This document shows, one piece after another, positions 59,170-64,000 of a DNA stretch of 64,000 nucleotides. The stretch lies in assembly GCF_026914265.1 (NCBI RefSeq), contig NC_069138.1:34526598-34590597 (forward strand), written 5' to 3'. Position 1 is the stretch's first letter. Each line of letters begins with the position of its first letter. Made by a program: the position numbers and the translations under genes. Under the pieces are notes generated by a model that saw only the letters and a program-made list of their open reading frames with translations, searched no databases and was not told where the DNA came from. This stretch comes from Mya arenaria. Lineage: Eukaryota; Mollusca; Bivalvia; Myida; Myidae.

Positions 59170-60860
59170 CAGTGTTTCCGAATTGTGTTGTGGATAAACC
59201 AGCGGTAGACACCAGATGGACTAAATGGTGTAGTAGACTGGACAACTTACTGGTGGGTGTCTCTTAAGGATGGAAACAGGAAGAAAACCTTACTGCTCCA
59301 CTATGCTGGCGAGGACGTCAATGATATATTTGTCACTCTACGGACACAGGGGATGACTAAAAAGCAGCGATAGCAAAGGTAAAGGACTACTTGGTCACAA
59401 AAAAGTCGCGGAATTTGAAGTCTACAAATTTCGTTGTGCAAAACAAAATGCCAATGAACTGACTGATACATATCACACTCGACTCCGAAACCTGTGTGAA
59501 AAGAGTGAGTTTAAGAACAAAGACAAGGAAATAAAGTGTCAAATTGTTCAGGGTTACTCTTCTACAATATTACGTGGAAAGGCGCTTAAACAGGAAATAT
59601 CTCTGGGTGCCATGATTGAACTGTCACACAAACATGCTTACAAAATCGAACATGGTGCAGATGAAATAAAACTACAAAACGTTAATTTCAATCAAAGAAA
59701 ATTCGTGCGAATAAACCGGACCTTCCGAAAACGAATAAATGTCGTAAATGTGGATTAACTTCCCTTACACATTCGAGTGTTGGGAAAGAAGTGTAATTAT
59801 TACCTCGTTTTGAGAAGGTTTGTTGCTCAAAACTGATGTAATCTCAGTAATCACATGCTTTAAATTACTATTCTTCAAGTAATGACAAAGAGACTCAATT
59901 TGTGTTTATTTAACATGAGCTTAACAACACCAAGACCCAACATTAACGTGACTATCAATGGACAGCCGGTCAGATGTTTGATAGGTATCGGATCATCTGT
60001 GAATGTTTTGGACGAAAACAACTTACAACATGATGAAACCGAAACCAAAATTACAAAAATCAAGTACAGAAGTGTTATGGTACCAAATCACACGTGAAAC
60101 GTTTGGGGAAGATTCAAACTGTCAGTGAAACAAAACAGAACGCTATAGCTCAAATACTTGTGACTGCACGCAGTAGTGCTAATTTGCTGCCATATGCTAT
60201 ATCTGTCGATTTACAAGTGATACCAGAAATACAAGCAAAGCGGACAGGCATGATCAATGGTCTGTGCCAGAAATAAACATCAGTGTTTACTGGACTGGGG
60301 CGATACAAGGATAAGCAGAGATACTTGTACCTTGATCCGAATGTACAGCCAGTTACACAAACACACATACGTATACCTTTTTACCAAAGAAAGCAGGTGG
60401 AGAAGGAATTGAAACGTCTGGATGACCTCAATATCATAGAACGTGTGGACGGTCCTACCGATAGGGTATTTGTTGCACCTAAACCAAAATCCAAGGTAAA
60501 TGAAATATGAATTTTCGTTGATATGGGACAGCTAAATCAAGCCATTAAGAAAAAACGGCATATCATACCGGCAAAAGATGACATGGATTTTTACCAGAAT
60601 GGCACGGAATTATTTTCAAAGTTGGATTTAATTCAGGGTTACCATCAGCTAGAATCGTCTGTGGAATCGAGCAACGTCACCACGTTCACAACGCACGTTG
60701 GAATTCGACGTTGTAAACGTGTCAGTTTTGGGATAAACAGCGCAGCAGAACTATTTCAAAATAAGTTACATACAACGTTAAAAGAACTAGATGGCGTACG
60801 TAATATTAACGATGATATAAAAAAAAACGGTTGGCTGCCGTACTGAAACGGATTTTGATT
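59170..60860 (+). mobile_element. Ty3/gypsy fossil: gag to reverse-transcriptase start
   Basis: In order the parts are a gag-like segment (about 59200-59760), an aspartic-protease region (about 59880-60100) and the beginning of reverse transcriptase (about 60290-60830). The arrangement is that of a Ty3/gypsy element of the kind common in molluscs. It is broken, with at least five interruptions, and it ends inside reverse transcriptase. No LTRs were recognised. It lies between the two HS3ST-like genes. Confidence 0.7.
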
Positions 60861-61275
60861 TAACCATTGAGAGAGAGTCCGACGAAAACGAAAAACACAC
60901 TTTTATTTAGTCATAAATTCGTTTTATTATGTGTGTTGTTCAGTTGTCTCGCGCATGCGCTCTTTCTTGTACAGAGACATTTGCCTTGCTGCGTTTGGCT
61001 CGTACTATGCCCATATGTTTGAAATCAATGCAATTGTATAAACGTTCTGCTCTAATTACATATTTTAAGGAGTACAAATGAAATTAATTAGACTCCAAAT
61101 TAAACAGAAAGATCTTTGAAGATGTCATTACTGATATAAAAAAATATCAATTATTGTTTTAAAGCAAAATTAATTTTCAATATAACATACTCGCACTTTC
61201 CCTGCAGCTATTTCAAGTTTATTATTTATTTTAGTTATTCTCTAGTGTCGACATGCACATTTATTAAACAAAAAT
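60861..61275 (+). other. 5' flank of HS3ST gene 2
   Basis: From about 61090 the sequence is a diverged repeat of 49190-49376, the flank of HS3ST gene 1 (shared words include ATCAATTATTGTT, TTTCCCTGC and TTTATTAAAC). This supports tandem duplication with a spacing of about 11.9 kb. Confidence 0.6.
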
Positions 61276-63775
61276 ATGTTTTGTTGTGGAATACGTAGAA
61301 GATGGTAAGTGTTATATAATATCAGAGGTTAAGAGTGGGGTAGTGGCCCAAAATAGCTGGATACATCATACTTGCCAACGCGTGTTGAGTGTTAGTGTTG
61401 GCTGAATATAACAGATTTATATATGTGAATAAATATGTTTGATTTATAAGTACGCTTTTTTAAAAAACTTTTGATATATATTTTCAAATAAGAGAGAATT
61501 TGGAAGTAAGGTAAATTTAATCCAATTCCTGGTTACAAAAATGTAAATATATTTCTTAGAATAAGGCAGGTACATGTATGGCTACTCTTTAGTACGTCCA
61601 CACGTTCTATGATATTGAGGTCATCCAGACGTTTCAATTCCTTCTCCACCTGCTTTCTTTGGTAAAAAGGTATACGTATGTGTGTTTGTGTAACTGGTTG
61701 TACATTCGGATCAAGGTACAAGTATCTCTGATTATCCTTGTATCGCCCAGTCCAGTAAACACTGATGTTTATTTCTGGCACAGACCATTGATCATGCCTG
61801 TCCGCTTTGCTTGTATTTCTGGTATCACTTGTAAATCGACAAATATAGCATATGGCAGCAAATTAGCACTACTGCGTGCAGTCACAAGCTATAGCTTTCT
61901 GTTTTGTTCCACTGACAGCTTGAATCTTGACATGACAATGGTCATGTGGTGACCATTTTTGCCAATATATTTCAAAAGTCCATAGTGTGAGAACACACTG
62001 ATGTTGCAAATCAAATATGAACGCATACCAAAATATCCTCGATTAATAGTATTGCATTTGCAGCTTCAACTATGTGCAATATCTTGCTTACGAGCGTGTC
62101 CTGGCCAGCATGTGCATTGTTCTGCCGATTTTTGTATTCGCAATGGTTGTTACCGAGTTTGGAAAAAATGCCTTCATCGAAAAAAGTAAGGTTTTGTTCG
62201 CAGTACGAATACTTGCTTTTTGCTCCTTGTTTCTGGATTCACCATTGTGTACTTCATCCGATTCCATCTCATTGATATTCGAATAAATGCATTATGTAAA
62301 TCCGACTATAATGCGGCGTACCGCATTTTCCATTGTAAAAGCATTACTTAACTGAGTTTCTCCACGATCTCTTGACTCAAGGCAGAGTAGTTGACCACGA
62401 CTCTTCGCCAGTTTTTGGTCAAGACTTTCCATCCGGAGTTGGCCAAGACTATCCAGCAGATGTTAGCCAAGACATTCCGGCAGATGATGGCCAAGAAATT
62501 CAGAAAGTATTTAGCCAATACCCAACAACAGTAAATGGTCATGACTTTACACCCGGAGATGGCCGAGACTTTCCGCCAGTTATTGGTCAAGACTTTTCAC
62601 CAGGAGATGGCCGAGACTTTCCGCCGGTTGATGTCAAAGACTTTCCGTTAGTTATTGGTCAAGACATTAAAATGGAGGATGAAGAGGCGAATCTATCAAT
62701 AATAAACATGGAGAAATCAGTAACAAAGGGTGAGTTGATGTTACATGTCGACGAATACAACGTTCACCATGATTTAAATATGAATGTTGATAGTATTGAC
62801 AATAGTTTCAATAAAAACATTCGAAAGTGTGCAATAACATGCTATCTACTTAAAGAAAACAATATAATTGAGAAACAAGTCAATCAGGGTGAGCAAATGT
62901 AACATGTATACAACAACCGCGTTCAAAAATACTTTAATACGGAAATATATAGTTTTTACTACTTCTTTTTAAAGTGACACTCTTATTCAAAATCAATACA
63001 TACACATGTGAAACAAACATCATTTTTGACCGATAAACCTTTAACTACTTACTAATTAATGCATTTATGGTAAATATTAATTACTGATAACAAGATTGTA
63101 ACCGTATATGTAATAGCAGAAAGCGCAAAAATATTAAATGATTGGTGAATGCTAAAAGTTTTACTGTGATCTACTATAGTCTCATATGGTAGAAATACCG
63201 TGTTTTATGCTGATTTCTTTCAAATTTATTTCGGTATCCTTCATAAGAACCACTTTTTTCGACATTTATTCATCCTTTTTTGAATATTAAAGCAAAATTA
63301 TTAATTGCGGTAAATCTTACTTGTGAGTAAGAGTGCATCTTTAATGAAGTGGGCTTTTTTGCAATTCCATGCAGTTTACTTAAAGAAAACAATAAATTAA
63401 AGAATATTTTCTTATAAAATCGATTTTGATAACTAAAATTAAAACTGTCTCGTCTCAATAATTATCGTAGTAGTGGAGTGGGGCAAAAAAGGCTGATCAT
63501 TCCAAAGGTATAACTAAAAGCTGACGGTGTAAATCATGCTAGAAATTCAATGTTAATGTTTAAATTGTGGTACGGTTTCATATAAAGAATGATAGTTTGA
63601 AAATATCGAAAAGCATTACAAGAATGCGTTTTGAAATATACAGTTGGCCAAGACCTTACGCCAGATGTTGGCAAAAACTTTACGTCAATTGCTGGACAGA
63701 AAAGGGGGGAGAAAGCTGGGGCTGAGGCTGATCCATCAATTAGAAATATTATAATAAAGAAAAAAAATGGAAAAG
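61276..63775 (+). CDS. HS3ST-like: HS3ST-like gene 2, N-terminal part (runs off the window)
   Basis: Five exons with matching phase: 61276-61304 (29 nt, MFCCGIRRR), 62064-62185 (anchor, MCIVLPIFVFAMVV), 62382-62729, 62856-62888 (a 33-nt micro-exon) and 63644-63775. The first two align with gene 1 in length, phase and sequence (LASMCIVL in both). The next three are stem exons, all phase 1 to 1. The large one contains about eleven 8-residue repeats around GQDFPPVD. The last has GQDLTPDV and GKNFTSIA. Each ends in a basic stretch before a GTGAG donor. Gene 1 has a single stem exon, so gene 2 has expanded its stem. The sulfotransferase domain, if present, lies past 64000. The identity rests on paralogy with gene 1. 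The first intron holds a fossil Ty3/gypsy fragment. Confidence 0.65.
61590..61915 (-). mobile_element. Ty3/gypsy fossil fragment, inverted
   Basis: Nearly the same sequence as about 60120-60440 of the neighbouring fossil, in opposite orientation, about 1.2 kb away. It spans the end of the protease region to the start of reverse transcriptase. It is broken, with no LTR. It lies within intron 1 of HS3ST gene 2. The high similarity implies that the two pieces separated fairly recently. Confidence 0.75.
62889..63643. other. Intron of HS3ST gene 2
   Basis: TTTACTTAAAGAAAACAATAA at 63376 echoes the micro-exon start at 62845-62866 (CTACTTAAAGAAAACAATAT), so the micro-exon may have been duplicated and lost here. 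Nothing else is seen. Confidence 0.4.
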
Positions 63776-64000
63776 GTGAGCTAATGTTACATGTTTACAT
63801 AGGATGCGTTAAGGATGACATAAGTACAAATGTGTATATTTTTATTGATATATTTTGTACCCTGCAATAGCTTGTTCGTATTTAAAGCACATTCTCAGTT
63901 ATAAAGATATAATAAACGGCTAACGGTGTAGATACTTGTAGAAATGAACCGTTAATATTTTATTGTGACACGGTTTGAATAAAAGAAGGATGGTTATTAA
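63776..64000. other. Window edge, intron of HS3ST gene 2
   Basis: It starts with the donor GTGAGC after 63775. No further exon is visible before the end. 63893-63962 repeats words from 63500-63560 (CTAACGGTGTAGAT, GACACGGTTT), which hints that another stem-exon unit starts beyond the window. Confidence 0.4.

Overview
The window looks like nuclear DNA of a mollusc, most likely a heterodont bivalve. It is AT-rich and has GT-AG introns of 0.1-4 kb. Short foldback transposons, minisatellites and a tRNA-derived SINE are dense, and the recognisable genes belong to animal secretory-pathway families. No bacterial operon, rRNA, tRNA gene or CRISPR array was seen. All exon models were built by hand from splice-site motifs and matching codon phase.

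Layout: (1) 0.9-33 kb is a segmental-duplication cluster around an intronless gene for a PKDCC/VLK-like secretory kinase. It holds two intact copies (2620-3846 and 15436-16662), one 5'-truncated copy (9763-10517) and one broken copy (24800-27149). Each copy is followed by an array of a 31-bp minisatellite. Copies 1 and 4 continue into a 4.5-kb block carrying minus-strand exons of an unrecognised gene. Copies 2 and 3 continue into a TAG microsatellite. (2) 19.7-23.95 kb is an intron-bearing hAT-transposase-derived gene. Its last three exons were copied without any difference I could see into kinase copy 4, together with a 377-bp duplication of the kinase sequence. (3) 33-41 kb holds foldback elements and a minus-strand array of short phase-1 exons encoding basic 10-residue repeats. 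(4) 41.2-46.9 kb is a four-exon C-type-lectin-domain gene (minus strand, signal peptide, 191 aa). Its large first intron hosts an opposite-strand pogo/Tigger-like DDE transposon remnant. (5) 49.4-64 kb holds two tandem heparan-sulfate 3-O-sulfotransferase (HS3ST)-like genes. The first is complete (8 coding exons, 425 aa). The second starts at 61276 and runs off the window. Both have a stem built of 8-residue repeats carried by phase 1-1 exons, and the second has extra stem exons. Fossil Ty3/gypsy pieces lie between and inside them.

How the genes fit together: the secure genes all belong to the secretory route. The kinase is predicted to act on proteins in the Golgi or outside the cell, the sulfotransferases to modify heparan sulfate in the Golgi, and the lectin-like protein to be secreted. 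I see no evidence that they form one pathway. The most unusual features are the kinase/hAT chimaera, the HS3ST-like protein with non-canonical active-site residues, and three separate arrays of symmetrical phase-1 mini-exons.
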